In this document: piece by piece, positions 46,304 to 54,693 of the stretch | How the letters are laid out: each line of letters starts with the position of its first letter | How positions within the stretch are numbered: position 1 is the first letter of the stretch | Assembly: GCA_023382335.1 (NCBI GenBank) | Contig: JAMCPM010000013.1 | Coordinates: forward strand, 1-64,000 | Length of the DNA stretch: 64,000 nt | Source: Actinomycetota bacterium | Lineage (GTDB): Bacteria > Actinomycetota > Thermoleophilia > BMS3ABIN01 | Reading direction: 5' to 3' | Notes under the pieces: generated by a model | The model's input: only the letters and a program-made list of their open reading frames with translations | The model's database searches: none | What the model was told of the DNA's origin: nothing | Program-made: the position numbers and the translations under genes

Positions 46304-48031
46304 TAAACCAAACGCTCTCCACACCAGTCGATCCAAATCATGCTCCAGCGTTTCCGATTTCTTTCCGGGAATGCAGGCAGCAGCTTCTTTTGCTTTGGCT
46401 ATGATCTGCTTGCCCACCGAATTATTGGGGTCGGGAAGAGGAAACTTTTCAACATATTGCGTAATAAACCGACGACGACCGGCATAGAGCTTGTTGTTGA
46501 ATTGAATGTCATAGAAACGTGTTATAAAGCTTGAATTACCTACAGCTGCAGCAAGCCATAATAGGTCTTCGCATTCTGGCTTATCGCAAATGAGCCAGTA
46601 GCAGTCGCCGTTGACAACAGATCCTTCATGGTCAATCCAGAAAGCCGGATCCTCGGCTATATCCCTGAAGACTAATTTCGTTTTCTGCCAGGAACTGGGG
46701 TCTTGCGGAACCCAGACTTCATACCATTGCCTCCCAGCCTCTAAAACGTATTTACGACTCTCCAACTCCTGCCGGTGCTTCTCCAAATACGCTCTGCTTC
46801 GCGGGAACAGCGTTAGATTAGCCGGACGTCTACAGTTATTTTCTACAATATGAGGATAGAGAATTTGTCTCTGTTTCTCGGGATTGAATGCCTTATAGCG
46901 ACGCGCATTATGGTGAGTCAATAGTGGCCGAATAAGCTCTGGACATTCATCATCCGGCATTTCATCCCAGTCAGACCTAATGAAAATGCGGTCCGCACAA
47001 GTTTTTACGCCGACACGGATTTTTCCAATGTCTCGAAAAGTCCCCCAGGTATGGGCCTGAACGGTAGCAAGCCAGGCATCGCTTCCTTCCGTTGCTATCC
47101 TCCAGACACTTTCTGGATTTTCATCAACAGCGAGATGACCATGTCTAACCAAGAAGCGTCGGCCATCTGGAATCTGAACAAGGCCATCGAGTGACAGGGC
47201 TTCAATCGGATTCAGGGCCTCTATCTCCGCCTCCTGATGACTTTCATAAATCGAAGAAAATAATGATGTGCTAGATTTGTGACCGTTTCTTCCTTCCGCA
47301 ATCAATACGGCCGGTAATACCGCTGCATCAAACAGCTTCGTGTCTCCTAGATCCCAAATATGCCGCAAGCGCAGTTGCTGTAAAATAGCGCGTCGGATTG
47401 AGCTTCCCGATCGAGTTGTCATAAAGCGGTTTGAAACTATTATTCCTGCTACTCCACGCGGCTTCAGAACTCGCGCCATGGCGAGAATAAACGCATAGTA
47501 AAGGTCGATGCGTCCTGATAGATCAAATTGTTCCGAAAGAACACGCGCCTGCCAGGCACCGATTATCTGGGTCCTTACGTACGGCGGATTGGCGATAATT
47601 AAATCAAAATTGTCGGGAAGATCAGGATTATCAAAAAGTGAGGGATGCTCCCTAAAGTTTTCTAAGACATACTCTAAAAAATTGTCTGCCTTTAGATGAA
47701 GCTGCACTCCTGGAAAATGATCTTGTAATCGTCGACGGGCGATCTCTAATTCTTCGCGATTAGGCTCAAAGGCAAAAACGTGTATGTCTCGGTCAGCATA
47801 TTCGCCAAGTGCCCGGAGAAGAGACAACAGCAGTTCTCCATCACCAAGGGCTGGGTCTAAAATTCGTAAAGGCACGTTGGCTGGACTACCCTCAAACTCC
47901 TTGATCATATTCTCAGCAACAAACCGTGCTAATGTCTCTGGAGTGTAAGTTGCCCCGTGTGCCTTTTTTTCGGATACAGCAGCGTAACGTCTTCTTGGCC
48001 TAACTGGCGCGCTACCCATTTGATTCTTCAT
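46280..48031 (-). CDS. N6-adenine DNA methyltransferase (TaqI/Eco57I-like class)
   Basis: 583 aa. The SAM-binding motif is RILDPALGDGELLLSLLRAL (about 57-76), motif IV is ANPPYVRTQ (NPPY at 148-151), and a long C-terminal target-recognition domain follows with FYDIQFNNKLYAGRRRFIT. It protects host DNA against the convergent endonuclease. Its start overlaps the upstream small HTH gene by 20 bases. Confidence 0.92.
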   Translation of the reverse strand: MKNQMGSAPVRPRRRYAAVSEKKAHGATYTPETLARFVAENMIKEFEGSPANVPLRILDPALGDGELLLSLLRALGEYADRDIHVFAFEPNREELEIARRRLQDHFPGVQLHLKADNFLEYVLENFREHPSLFDNPDLPDNFDLIIANPPYVRTQIIGAWQARVLSEQFDLSGRIDLYYAFILAMARVLKPRGVAGIIVSNRFMTTRSGSSIRRAILQQLRLRHIWDLGDTKLFDAAVLPAVLIAEGRNGHKSSTSLFSSIYESHQEAEIEALNPIEALSLDGLVQIPDGRRFLVRHGHLAVDENPESVWRIATEGSDAWLATVQAHTWGTFRDIGKIRVGVKTCADRIFIRSDWDEMPDDECPELIRPLLTHHNARRYKAFNPEKQRQILYPHIVENNCRRPANLTLFPRSRAYLEKHRQELESRKYVLEAGRQWYEVWVPQDPSSWQKTKLVFRDIAEDPAFWIDHEGSVVNGDCYWLICDKPECEDLLWLAAAVGNSSFITRFYDIQFNNKLYAGRRRFITQYVEKFPLPDPNNSVGKQIIAKAKEAAACIPGKKSETLEHDLDRLVWRAFGLSVEKIAG

Positions 48032-48212
48032 CCTTCACCTTATAATCCACCGTCTTTTCCGCAAGCCAAGACGATAAATCCCTCTCTTTTATTCTGTAGA
48101 GCCTGCCAATCTTTGCCGCAGGAATCTTTCCTTCACGGCACCATCTCCAAGCAGTTGCTTTTTCAACCTGGAGAATCTCTGCCACTTGTTCTACTGTTAG
48201 TAATTTTTCCAT
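48012..48212 (-). CDS. Excisionase-type helix-turn-helix protein
   Basis: 66 aa: LLTVEQVAEILQVEKATAWR, then WCREGKIPAAKIGRLYRIKE and a short basic tail. This is the MerR/Xis-like small HTH family. It overlaps the methylase start, so it may co-regulate the methylase, or be a directionality factor of the element. Confidence 0.8.
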   Translation of the reverse strand: MEKLLTVEQVAEILQVEKATAWRWCREGKIPAAKIGRLYRIKERDLSSWLAEKTVDYKVKDEESNG

Positions 48213-48343
48213 TCAACCTAATTGTAGTTGTTTATACTTAATTCTACTTATCAATTTATCATGGCCATTTTAACACGTCAAGAAGATAAATTCCGCTGAT
48301 TCAGTGGGTTTTCCACAGAATGAGTTCATTTTATCCTTTACAT

Positions 48344-48361
48344 TTACATATAGTATGTTAA
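48344..48361. promoter_or_regulatory. Candidate operator of the LexA-like repressor
   Basis: TTACATATAGTATGTTAA is an imperfect palindrome (arms TTACAT and ATGTTAA) ten bases before the repressor ATG, overlapping where its promoter or RBS should be. It would let the repressor control its own operon. Confidence 0.45.
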
Positions 48362-48371
48362 TATCTTATGT

Positions 48372-48989
48372 ATGAGTTCATTAACAGCTAAACAGCAGCG
48401 CGTTTTGAATGCAATCAAGGAATTCTCAAGAGTAGAAAGCCGTGTTCCTACGAGAAACGAGTTGGCGCATAGGCTCGGATTCAAATCTGTTAATTCAGTC
48501 CAACAGTACCTTTCAAAGCTTGAGGAAAAAGGTTACATCGAACTTGAGAAAGGCAAAGCTCGGGGCATGAGGGTCGTCGACGAAGGTCCTCATATAGTGA
48601 GTCTTCCGCTTGTCGGAAGTGTTGCCTGTGGTGGACCTATCCTTGCAGAGGAGAATATCGAGGCTTACATACCAATCGAACAGAGCTTTCTCAAAGATTC
48701 TTCAAATTATTTTTTCCTATCGGCACATGGGGATTCAATGAACTCGGTGGGGATTGATGACGGAGATCTCCTTCTCATTGAAAGCAAGTCCTCAGCAGAA
48801 CCTGGCGAAAAGATAGTTGCTCTGATTGGTGATGAGGCTACGGTAAAGGTTTACAAACCTAATGCTGGATTCGTGGCACTTCTGCCACAATCATCTAACC
48901 CGGTCCACAGACCCATCATTTTGACAAGCAATTTCAAAATCCAGGGTGTAGTAAAACAAGTAATCAAGCAGCGGCAGCTGAAGGCCTAA
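48372..48989 (+). CDS. lexA: LexA-like self-cleaving repressor
   Basis: 205 aa with the LexA winged-helix domain (TAKQQRVLNAIKEFSRVESR, LGFKSVNSVQQYLSKLEEKG), the cleavage site Cys86-Gly87 (VACGGP), the nucleophile Ser122 (HGDSMNSVG) and the general base Lys159 (ATVKVY). All parts needed for RecA-stimulated self-cleavage are present. It sits 35 bases before a ubiquitin-like gene in an accessory island, so it is probably a dedicated SOS-type switch for that operon and not the chromosomal LexA. The start has no clear RBS. Confidence 0.88.
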   Translation: MSSLTAKQQRVLNAIKEFSRVESRVPTRNELAHRLGFKSVNSVQQYLSKLEEKGYIELEKGKARGMRVVDEGPHIVSLPLVGSVACGGPILAEENIEAYIPIEQSFLKDSSNYFFLSAHGDSMNSVGIDDGDLLLIESKSSAEPGEKIVALIGDEATVKVYKPNAGFVALLPQSSNPVHRPIILTSNFKIQGVVKQVIKQRQLKA

Positions 48990-49024
48990 ACTATGAACAA
49001 TCAATAAAGAAAGGAGTGTTATTT

Positions 49025-49285
49025 ATGAACACTGAAAAAAAGCCGGAGAAATTAGTAACAATCTATGTCAACGGCGACGAGTTTGAAGAGCCCGACGGCG
49101 AGATTTCGTACGATCGAGTCGTTGACTTGGCCTTTCCGGGCGAGCGCGGCGAACCGAATAAAATGTTCACCGTCACTTACAAGCGTGGCCCCAGCAAGAA
49201 CGAGCAGGGATCACTCGTGGAAGGTGCCTCGGTGAAGATAAAGAACAAAATGATTTTCGATGTTACGCCGACTACTCGATCATAA
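49025..49285 (+). CDS. Ubiquitin-like protein (multiubiquitin family, single domain)
   Basis: 86 aa from the ATG preceded by AAAGGAGTGTTATTT. The beta-grasp pattern is KLVTIYVNGDEFEEPDGEIS, YDRVVDLAFPG, KMFTVTYKRGP, GSLVEGASVKIKNKMIFDVT. This matches the bacterial multiubiquitin domain, here as one copy. The C-terminus is TPTTRS, without the Gly-Gly of conjugated ubiquitins. The following E1 gene overlaps it by 26 bases. Confidence 0.85.
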   Translation: MNTEKKPEKLVTIYVNGDEFEEPDGEISYDRVVDLAFPGERGEPNKMFTVTYKRGPSKNEQGSLVEGASVKIKNKMIFDVTPTTRS

Positions 49286-50435
49286 TCCGTCAATCCAGCG
49301 ACTGGTCGATGAGGGTTATCACGTTGGGACCGAAGGCGGATATCTATTTATCCACGATGTACCGTACGTTACATCAAGTTGCAAAATAGAGCGGGCTACA
49401 ATAGCAGACCAATTATCTGGTGATATTGATTCGATACCAGCAGACCACACAATTTGGTTTACAGGCTCAGACCCTTGTGACGCAAACGGTAACGTCCTTA
49501 CCTACTTGGCGCGCCCATGCGCAAAGACATTAATAGACGGTATAAACGCCCAGCATCAATTCTCTCAAAAGCCGGCAATCGGCCCGCAGAATTATGGTGA
49601 CCATTATAAAAAGATGGTTACCTATATTGGAATGCTTGAGGGTCAAGCTATGGCTCTCGATCCCAACGTTACTGCTCGGACCTTTCATCCAATCGAAGAT
49701 GACGATGAAGCATCTCCCTTCAAATACCTTGACACTGCATCAACACGGGCCGGTATTGTCCTTGCGACTTCCAGACTTAAAATGGACCGGGTCGCAATTG
49801 TTGGTCTTGGTGGCACAGGATCCTATATTCTCGATCAACTCGCGAAGCTGCCTATTCAGGAGATTCACCTTTTTGATCCCGATACGTTTAACCAGCACAA
49901 TGCTTTTCGAACTCCCGGAGCAGCGTCGCTTGATCAACTGAATGGGCACCCAAAAAAAGTTGATTATCTAAAGGCGCTCTACGAGCCCATGCGCAGTGGG
50001 ATTTTTTCTCACCCAGTGCCAATAGATGAATCTAACGTTGCTCTACTCACGGACATGAATTTTGTCTTTATGGCCTTCGATGGAGGGCCAGCCAAGGCTG
50101 CTCTTATTTCTCACCTGACAGCGATTAACGTTCCGTTTATTGATGTCGGTATGGGCCTTAAAGAGAAAGACGGGCAGCTGGTTGGACAGGTTCGAATGAG
50201 CTCGATTACCGGTGCTAATCAAGAAAGAGCCACCGACCAAAACTTTATTCCATGCTCAGATCCCGAAGAAAATGAGTATGATTTTAATGTGCAGGTCGCA
50301 GATATGAACGCAATGAGCGCACTTCTCGCAGTAATTAGGTTCAAAAAGATCTTGGGTTTCTATAAGGACTTCGAGGATAGCCCGTACTATGTATATGGAA
50401 TATTCGATAACAGCATCATCGCTGAGGCTCCATAA
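49260..50435 (+). CDS. ThiF-family E1 with N-terminal DUF6791-like domain
   Basis: 391 aa. The N-terminal 160 residues (LLDHNPSIQRLVDEGYHVGT, TIWFTGSDPCDANGNVLTYL, ALDPNVTARTFHPI, KYLDTASTRAGI) match the domain called DUF6791. It might act like an E2, and Cys73 is the candidate residue. The C-terminal E1 domain has VAIVGLGGTGSYILDQL (ATP loop at about 178-194), LFDPDTFNQHNAFR (Asp206, Arg217) and a Cys332 region. It would adenylate the Ubl C-terminus. The gene starts inside the Ubl gene. Confidence 0.88.
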   Translation: MLRRLLDHNPSIQRLVDEGYHVGTEGGYLFIHDVPYVTSSCKIERATIADQLSGDIDSIPADHTIWFTGSDPCDANGNVLTYLARPCAKTLIDGINAQHQFSQKPAIGPQNYGDHYKKMVTYIGMLEGQAMALDPNVTARTFHPIEDDDEASPFKYLDTASTRAGIVLATSRLKMDRVAIVGLGGTGSYILDQLAKLPIQEIHLFDPDTFNQHNAFRTPGAASLDQLNGHPKKVDYLKALYEPMRSGIFSHPVPIDESNVALLTDMNFVFMAFDGGPAKAALISHLTAINVPFIDVGMGLKEKDGQLVGQVRMSSITGANQERATDQNFIPCSDPEENEYDFNVQVADMNAMSALLAVIRFKKILGFYKDFEDSPYYVYGIFDNSIIAEAP

Positions 50436-50854
50436 TGGGTTTCCCTATCGATACCATCCAGACTGAGGAAGTCGAAACGATGCCAAATACGTTTCGACCG
50501 GGTGTACTTTACGTTTCCTATAAATTTGAAACTGCGTCCCACTTATGTAGTTGTGGTTGTGGCACACGCGTCGTAACGCCGCTTGGTCCGGGGCGCTGGC
50601 GTCTTACGCAAGGGCGCAATGGCCCAACTCTCAGCCCATCAATTGGCAATACAAGTCAGCCCTGTCGTTCACACTATTTCATTCGTAATGGTCAAGTGCG
50701 ATGGGCACGAGAGATGTCCGATGAGGAACACCTGTTCGCAATCACCGCTGATAGAGAAGCAGCTGTTGAGGCACTAGTACCAACTTTGGGCTGGCGTATG
50801 CGCGTCAAGTTGTGGGGCATGAAATGGATTAAGCGCTTGCTATCTCGCAGCTGA
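50435..50854 (+). CDS. DUF6527 family zinc-binding-like protein
   Basis: 139 aa. ATG overlaps the E1 stop as TAATG. Conserved Cys38, Cys40, Cys42 (LCSCGCGTRVVTPLGPGRW) and Cys77 with His80 (QPCRSHYFIRNGQVRWA) look like a metal site. This family is repeatedly found next to Ubl/ThiF pairs. The C-terminus is basic with a short hydrophobic run. Its function is unknown: a metal-dependent peptidase or ligase partner is possible. Confidence 0.8.
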   Translation: MGFPIDTIQTEEVETMPNTFRPGVLYVSYKFETASHLCSCGCGTRVVTPLGPGRWRLTQGRNGPTLSPSIGNTSQPCRSHYFIRNGQVRWAREMSDEEHLFAITADREAAVEALVPTLGWRMRVKLWGMKWIKRLLSRS

Positions 50855-50862
50855 TTTACCAA

Positions 50863-50895
50863 GTAGAAATCTTCTTTATCGCTTCACCAAGCTTA
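50863..50895 (-). repeat. Cargo-boundary repeat, copy D (short)
   Basis: On the minus strand it reads as codons HKLGEAIKKIST before a stop, matching NQLGEAVKKISA of copy A. Only about 33 bases are preserved. It lies directly after the DUF6527 gene. Confidence 0.6.
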
Positions 50896-50951
50896 TGGCT
50901 CGTACTTTCATGATCAATCTCCTACTGGGGACTTTTTATTTAATAAAGTAG

Positions 50952-50980
50952 TTGACAATATATTCTATTTATGTTATTAT
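50952..50980 (+). promoter_or_regulatory. Consensus sigma-70-type promoter
   Basis: TTGACA (50952-50957), exactly 17 bases, then TATTAT (50975-50980). It drives the gene at 51108 through a structured leader of about 120 nt. Confidence 0.8.
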
Positions 50981-50987
50981 TGTCCGG

Positions 50988-51107
50988 TACCTTAAGAAAG
51001 TAGAACGTACTGGGGCAGTGATAAGTTCATAAGAAATTATGAATTTTTTGCTGCTCCATTATGGGAGCTGCTCCGCATGAGCGGGAAAATTCATGAAAGG
51101 AGTAGCA
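50988..51107 (+). promoter_or_regulatory. Structured 5' leader with alternative pairings
   Basis: Within this leader TTCATAA-GAAA-TTATGAA (51026-51043) followed by six T forms a weak terminator-like hairpin. Its 3' arm ATGAATTTT (51039-51047) can instead pair with AAAATTCAT (51086-51094), next to the AAAGGAG ribosome-binding site. Between them GCTCC/GGAGC and CCGC/GCGG can form small hairpins. The two long pairings exclude each other. Confidence 0.55.
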
Positions 51108-51557
51108 ATGCTCAATCCTTCGCCAGCAAGAATCAGCGTGAAAGATGGACATGGCTCGGACAACAAAGTCTTCTCCATCACGGGGCTGAACTTCATCCAG
51201 ATCAGCAAGGCGCTGAGCTTTAGCGACGACGACGTATTTACGTCAATGCCGCTCGCCAGGAATCAGGAATTCTTCGCCAAGAAGATGGACTGCCTGAGTT
51301 ACGACGGCAAGTTGTTGATCGAACGGCTCGACTCAATCATGGGAATCACCTACCTGCACATCTACCCTTACAAGGTCGAGGTGTCCAAGGCAGATGCCTA
51401 CGAGTGGGAGGAGCTCATGCCTCACATCATGGAGGCAATCGCCGAACTGTACCGCCGCAATACCATCTTCGAGGTGAAGGCGCAGAACACGAGCGGCGAG
51501 AAAGTCAGGTGGAACACCGGTCGTGTGGGCATGTCCCTCAAGCCGATGCTCGCCTAA
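51108..51557 (+). CDS. Unknown 149-aa protein with a regulated leader
   Basis: Start at the ATG preceded by AAAGGAGTAGCA. The sequence (MLNPSPARISVKDGHGSDNK, ITGLNFIQISKALSFSDDDV, LIERLDSIMGITYLHIYPYK) suggests an alpha-beta fold of about 100 residues. The NIFEVKA-like strand near the C-terminus is part of the same fold. I recognise no family. It is GC-richer than its neighbours, has its own promoter and terminator, and is framed by repeat copies D and A, so it is a separate module. Confidence 0.65.
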   Translation: MLNPSPARISVKDGHGSDNKVFSITGLNFIQISKALSFSDDDVFTSMPLARNQEFFAKKMDCLSYDGKLLIERLDSIMGITYLHIYPYKVEVSKADAYEWEELMPHIMEAIAELYRRNTIFEVKAQNTSGEKVRWNTGRVGMSLKPMLA

Positions 51558-51590
51558 ACGCGCCTCCCGCATCGAGTGATACTTTCGAAA

Positions 51591-51619
51591 AAGCCGGGGC
51601 CTTCGGGTCCCGGCTTTAA
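51591..51619 (+). terminator. Rho-independent terminator
   Basis: AAGCCGGG (51591-51598) pairs with CCCGGCTT (51609-51616) around a GCCTTCGGGT loop, followed by TT. It ends the 51108 gene. Confidence 0.75.
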
Positions 51620-51626
51620 CATTTAC

Positions 51627-51782
51627 GCAGAAATCTTCTTTACCGCTTCCCCAAGCTGATTTAGAATATAAAAGTTCGGATAACGCACTACAGAGTCCAC
51701 CAAAAACCGATCCTCAAGAATGCCTGCTAAAAGGCATTTTTTGTTTTCCAAAACCCCCGACACCAAACCAGGCTCGAACTTT
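51627..51782 (-). repeat. Cargo-boundary repeat, copy A (most complete)
   Basis: About 156 bases shared with copy B (both sides of the IS) and partly with C and D. On the minus strand it encodes a C-terminal fragment (KFEPGLVSGVLENKKCLLAG ... LVDSVVRYPNFYILNQLGEA ... ISA) with no start. It also contains a hairpin AATGCC/GGCATT with a T-run (51719-51742) that can end transcription. Confidence 0.8.
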
Positions 51783-51824
51783 CATCGTCTTTTCCACAGA
51801 AAAAACTCTTGCAGGAGTTATGTT

Positions 51825-51836
51825 TTATGTACATAA
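51825..51836. promoter_or_regulatory. Perfect palindrome upstream of abiEi
   Basis: TTATGTACATAA lies 28 bases before the antitoxin ATG, followed by the imperfect pair GTTACC/GGGAAC at 51838-51853. AbiEi antitoxins bind inverted repeats in their own promoter, so this is a plausible operator. Confidence 0.5.
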
Positions 51837-51863
51837 TGTTACCTGTTAGGGAACAATATATAC

Positions 51864-52703
51864 ATGAAAGATTATTATTTGAAGCAAAATCTAAAATCTC
51901 TTGGTGATACTGAGGCAAGGCTGCTTTCGTCTTTGTCCTCAAAGGGCAAGGGAGTCTTTACGCTGGCTGATGCCCTTGAAGCCACAAAGGGATCGTATAC
52001 GGCTACACGCAAACTTGTTCATGATCTGACCGAAAAGAAGTGGCTGATCCGTTTGACTAAGGGCAAATATTTAATCATTCCCTTTGAGGCGGCCGAAACA
52101 GGCGAACACTCCGAGAACTGGTTCGTTATCGCCGAAAAACTTATTCACCCAAAACCGTATTACATCTCTCATTACAGCGCCCTGGATATTCATGAGATGG
52201 TGACACAGCCAGTCATGACCGTATATATCAGTACGCCCATTCGCAGAATTCCAAAAAACATCCTGGGGGCCACATTCCGCTTCATTTACACCAAGCCCGA
52301 AGATCTTTGGGGCCTTGAGGATGTATGGGTAACTCAGTCGCAGAAAGTCAAAACCAGCGATCTTGAGAGAACCATCCTTGATTGCCTGGACAGACCCGAA
52401 CTTTGCGGCGGCGTTAGCGAAGTTTCCAAAGGGATCTGGACAAAAAGGAATGAGATCGATTATTTCAAGCTGGCGAACTATGCAAAGCAGCTGGGACGGA
52501 AAAGCGTTATCAAAAGGCTCGGTTTCATTCTTGAAACCTATTCTCTTGGCAATCAGGAAATGCTATCTACTTTGAAAAGGGAACTCACGAACAGCTACAC
52601 TCTTCTGGATCCGTCTTTGCCAGTCTCCGGCCGTTTCAAGAGTTCCTGGAAGGTGAGAGCTAACGTCGAGCCGCAAGAATTAATAGAAATAACAAGGACT
52701 TAA
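51864..52703 (+). CDS. abiEi: AbiEi-type antitoxin
   Basis: 279 aa with an N-terminal winged helix (GKGVFTLADALEATKGSYTA, LVHDLTEKKWLIRLTKGKYL) and the AbiEi core (KPYYISHYSALDIHEMVTQP, VKTSDLERTILDCLDRPELC). AbiEi represses its own operon and counters the AbiEii nucleotidyltransferase. Its stop is directly followed by the toxin ATG. Confidence 0.88.
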   Translation: MKDYYLKQNLKSLGDTEARLLSSLSSKGKGVFTLADALEATKGSYTATRKLVHDLTEKKWLIRLTKGKYLIIPFEAAETGEHSENWFVIAEKLIHPKPYYISHYSALDIHEMVTQPVMTVYISTPIRRIPKNILGATFRFIYTKPEDLWGLEDVWVTQSQKVKTSDLERTILDCLDRPELCGGVSEVSKGIWTKRNEIDYFKLANYAKQLGRKSVIKRLGFILETYSLGNQEMLSTLKRELTNSYTLLDPSLPVSGRFKSSWKVRANVEPQELIEITRT

Positions 52704-53504
52704 ATGATTCCACAAGCAGAGATGTCAAAGTCAGCGTTCCGTGAGGGCATGAGTGACAAAGTCATTGAAAAAGACTACGTCATTACCTGGATTCTGTTGG
52801 CTTTGTCTGATTCCAGTCTCAAGGAATTTCTCGTTTTCAAAGGCGGTACTGCTCTAAAGAAAATCTACTTCCCAGATTACCGCTACTCTGAAGATCTTGA
52901 TTTCACTCTGAGGAAAGAAATTGCCAATAAGGAATTACTGGCGCGACTCGACGCGACATTAGACGCGCTGGCTAAGGAGCAAGGATTTCAATTCGATATT
53001 CCACCCGAGAAAATCGAAGAACGCGCTGATAGTCTGACCGCATACGTCAATTTTGTCGGTCCGCTTCAAGCCAGGCTGGATAGCAGGAGCATTAAACTTG
53101 ATTTCACCCTGACTGAAAAATTGATCTTTCCAATTGAAGCCCAAAAAATACACTCACCGTTTAGCGATGCAGTGCGGAAGAAGTTCGCCACTTATTCTCT
53201 GGAAGAAATCCTTGTCGAAAAGCTATGTGCCATTATTGGTCGTACTGAACCTCGGGATATTTACGATGTAAATTATCTTTTCGGCGTGGGCGATATCGAT
53301 TTCCACAAAATCCCGGATGCTTTCAGGGAGAAGGCCGAATTCAAGGGAATTGATCCGGAGAGACTAAGCGGAAGCCTAAATGACAAGAAAGATAAATATG
53401 AGCGAATGTGGGAAACGCGCCTGAAGCATCAGATCAAGCATCTGCCCCATCTGGCAGAAGTTCTACGAGAGTTGAATCGAAATCTGAGAAAGTATGATCT
53501 TTAA
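52704..53504 (+). CDS. abiEii: AbiEii-type nucleotidyltransferase toxin
   Basis: 266 aa with the nucleotidyltransferase motifs FKGGTALKKIY (46-50) and YSEDLDFTL (62-69), and the family middle block SLEEILVEKLCAIIGRTEPRDIYD in two parts. This type IV toxin modifies tRNA or other targets and causes abortive infection. All key motifs are present. Confidence 0.9.
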   Translation: MIPQAEMSKSAFREGMSDKVIEKDYVITWILLALSDSSLKEFLVFKGGTALKKIYFPDYRYSEDLDFTLRKEIANKELLARLDATLDALAKEQGFQFDIPPEKIEERADSLTAYVNFVGPLQARLDSRSIKLDFTLTEKLIFPIEAQKIHSPFSDAVRKKFATYSLEEILVEKLCAIIGRTEPRDIYDVNYLFGVGDIDFHKIPDAFREKAEFKGIDPERLSGSLNDKKDKYERMWETRLKHQIKHLPHLAEVLRELNRNLRKYDL

Positions 53505-53556
53505 CCAGTTTTGATCAATAATTTCTGCCAAGAGAAATCCGACAAACGTGGCTCAG

Positions 53557-53590
53557 GCAGAAATCTTCTTCACAGCTTCCCCTAGCTGAT
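53557..53590 (-). repeat. Cargo-boundary repeat, copy B, left part
   Basis: Matches the first 34 bases of copy A and stops exactly at the left end of the IS110-family element. The right part resumes at 54974. Confidence 0.8.
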
Positions 53591-53676
53591 GGAATGGACT
53601 CCTCCCTCTACGAATACGGCATCTAAAGTGCCAGACTGGTTTTCACCAGTACACATCTAGAGGGAAGGAGCCCAAA

Positions 53677-54693
53677 ATGGAGGTTACAACAGTTGGCCTG
53701 GATCTGGCAAAGAACATTTTTCAGTTGCACGCAGTAGACAGGCGGGGGAAGACTATTTTGAAGAAACGACTTACCAGGAACAAGGTGCTGCCATTTTTTA
53801 CCAATATGGCTCCTTGCCTGATCGGCATGGAGGCCACCGGGTCCGCCCATCACTGGGCCCGGGAGTTGGGGAAGCTGGGCCACGAGATAAAGTTGATTGG
53901 TCCGCAGTTCGTCAAGCCATACCGCAAGGGCTCCAAGAACGACCAGAACGACGCCGCGGCGATCTGTGAGGCTGTCGGCAGGCCGGATATGCATTTTGTG
54001 CCGGCCAAGACGAAGGAGCAGCAGGACATCCAGGCGGTCCACCGCATCAGGCAGCGGCTGGTGGCAGATAGAACCTCTAAGGCCAATCAGACCCGGGGCC
54101 TGCTCTCCGAATACGGCATTATCATTCCCCAGGGGATACGCAGACTGAGGAAGCAACTGCCGTTTATCCTGGAGGACGCCGACAACGGCCTTTCACCCCT
54201 GGCCCGCGAACTTTTCGGCGACCTTTACCGCCAGCTGCTTGAGCTGGATGAAAAAATATCTTCCTACGACCGGAAGATCGGGCAGATATTCAAAAGCAGC
54301 CCTGTTTGTCAAAGGCTGGCTCAGGTTGAGGGGGTCGGTCCCATGATAGCCACGGCTATGGTCGCAGCTGTCGGTGACGGCAGGAACTTCAAAAATGGCA
54401 GGCAGATGGCCGCTTGGCTGGGGCTGGTTCCCGGACAGAATTCCAGCGGCGATAAGCGCAGGCTGCTCTCCATTACCAAGCGGGGTGACTGTTACTTAAG
54501 AACCCTGCTCGTGCATGGAGCTAGATCGGTGGCCAGAAGATCGGATGGTAAAAATGACAGTCGCAGCCTCTGGCTAAACAGGATCAAAGACCGGCGCAAC
54601 ATAAACATCGCCGCGGTCGCCCTGGCCAACAAAAATGCCCGCATCCTCTGGGCGCTTTTGGTCAGCGGCGAAGAATACAGGGCCTGCGCCTAG
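53677..54693 (+). CDS. IS110-family transposase
   Basis: 338 aa. The RuvC-like DEDD domain has VGLDLAKNIFQLHAVD, GMEATGSAHHWA and KNDQNDAAAICEA; the C-terminal Transposase_20 domain has LAQVEGVGPMIATAMVAAVG and the catalytic Ser region GQNSSGDKRRL. It appears full length. Such recombinases use a bridge RNA encoded in the noncoding end of the element. Confidence 0.95.
   Translation: MEVTTVGLDLAKNIFQLHAVDRRGKTILKKRLTRNKVLPFFTNMAPCLIGMEATGSAHHWARELGKLGHEIKLIGPQFVKPYRKGSKNDQNDAAAICEAVGRPDMHFVPAKTKEQQDIQAVHRIRQRLVADRTSKANQTRGLLSEYGIIIPQGIRRLRKQLPFILEDADNGLSPLARELFGDLYRQLLELDEKISSYDRKIGQIFKSSPVCQRLAQVEGVGPMIATAMVAAVGDGRNFKNGRQMAAWLGLVPGQNSSGDKRRLLSITKRGDCYLRTLLVHGARSVARRSDGKNDSRSLWLNRIKDRRNINIAAVALANKNARILWALLVSGEEYRACA

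Noticed and set aside
51727-51942. 71-aa minus-strand frame ending in repeat copy A
   Set aside because: It reads through the AbiE promoter region and the repeat; no RBS, and the repeat coding similarity is in another frame.
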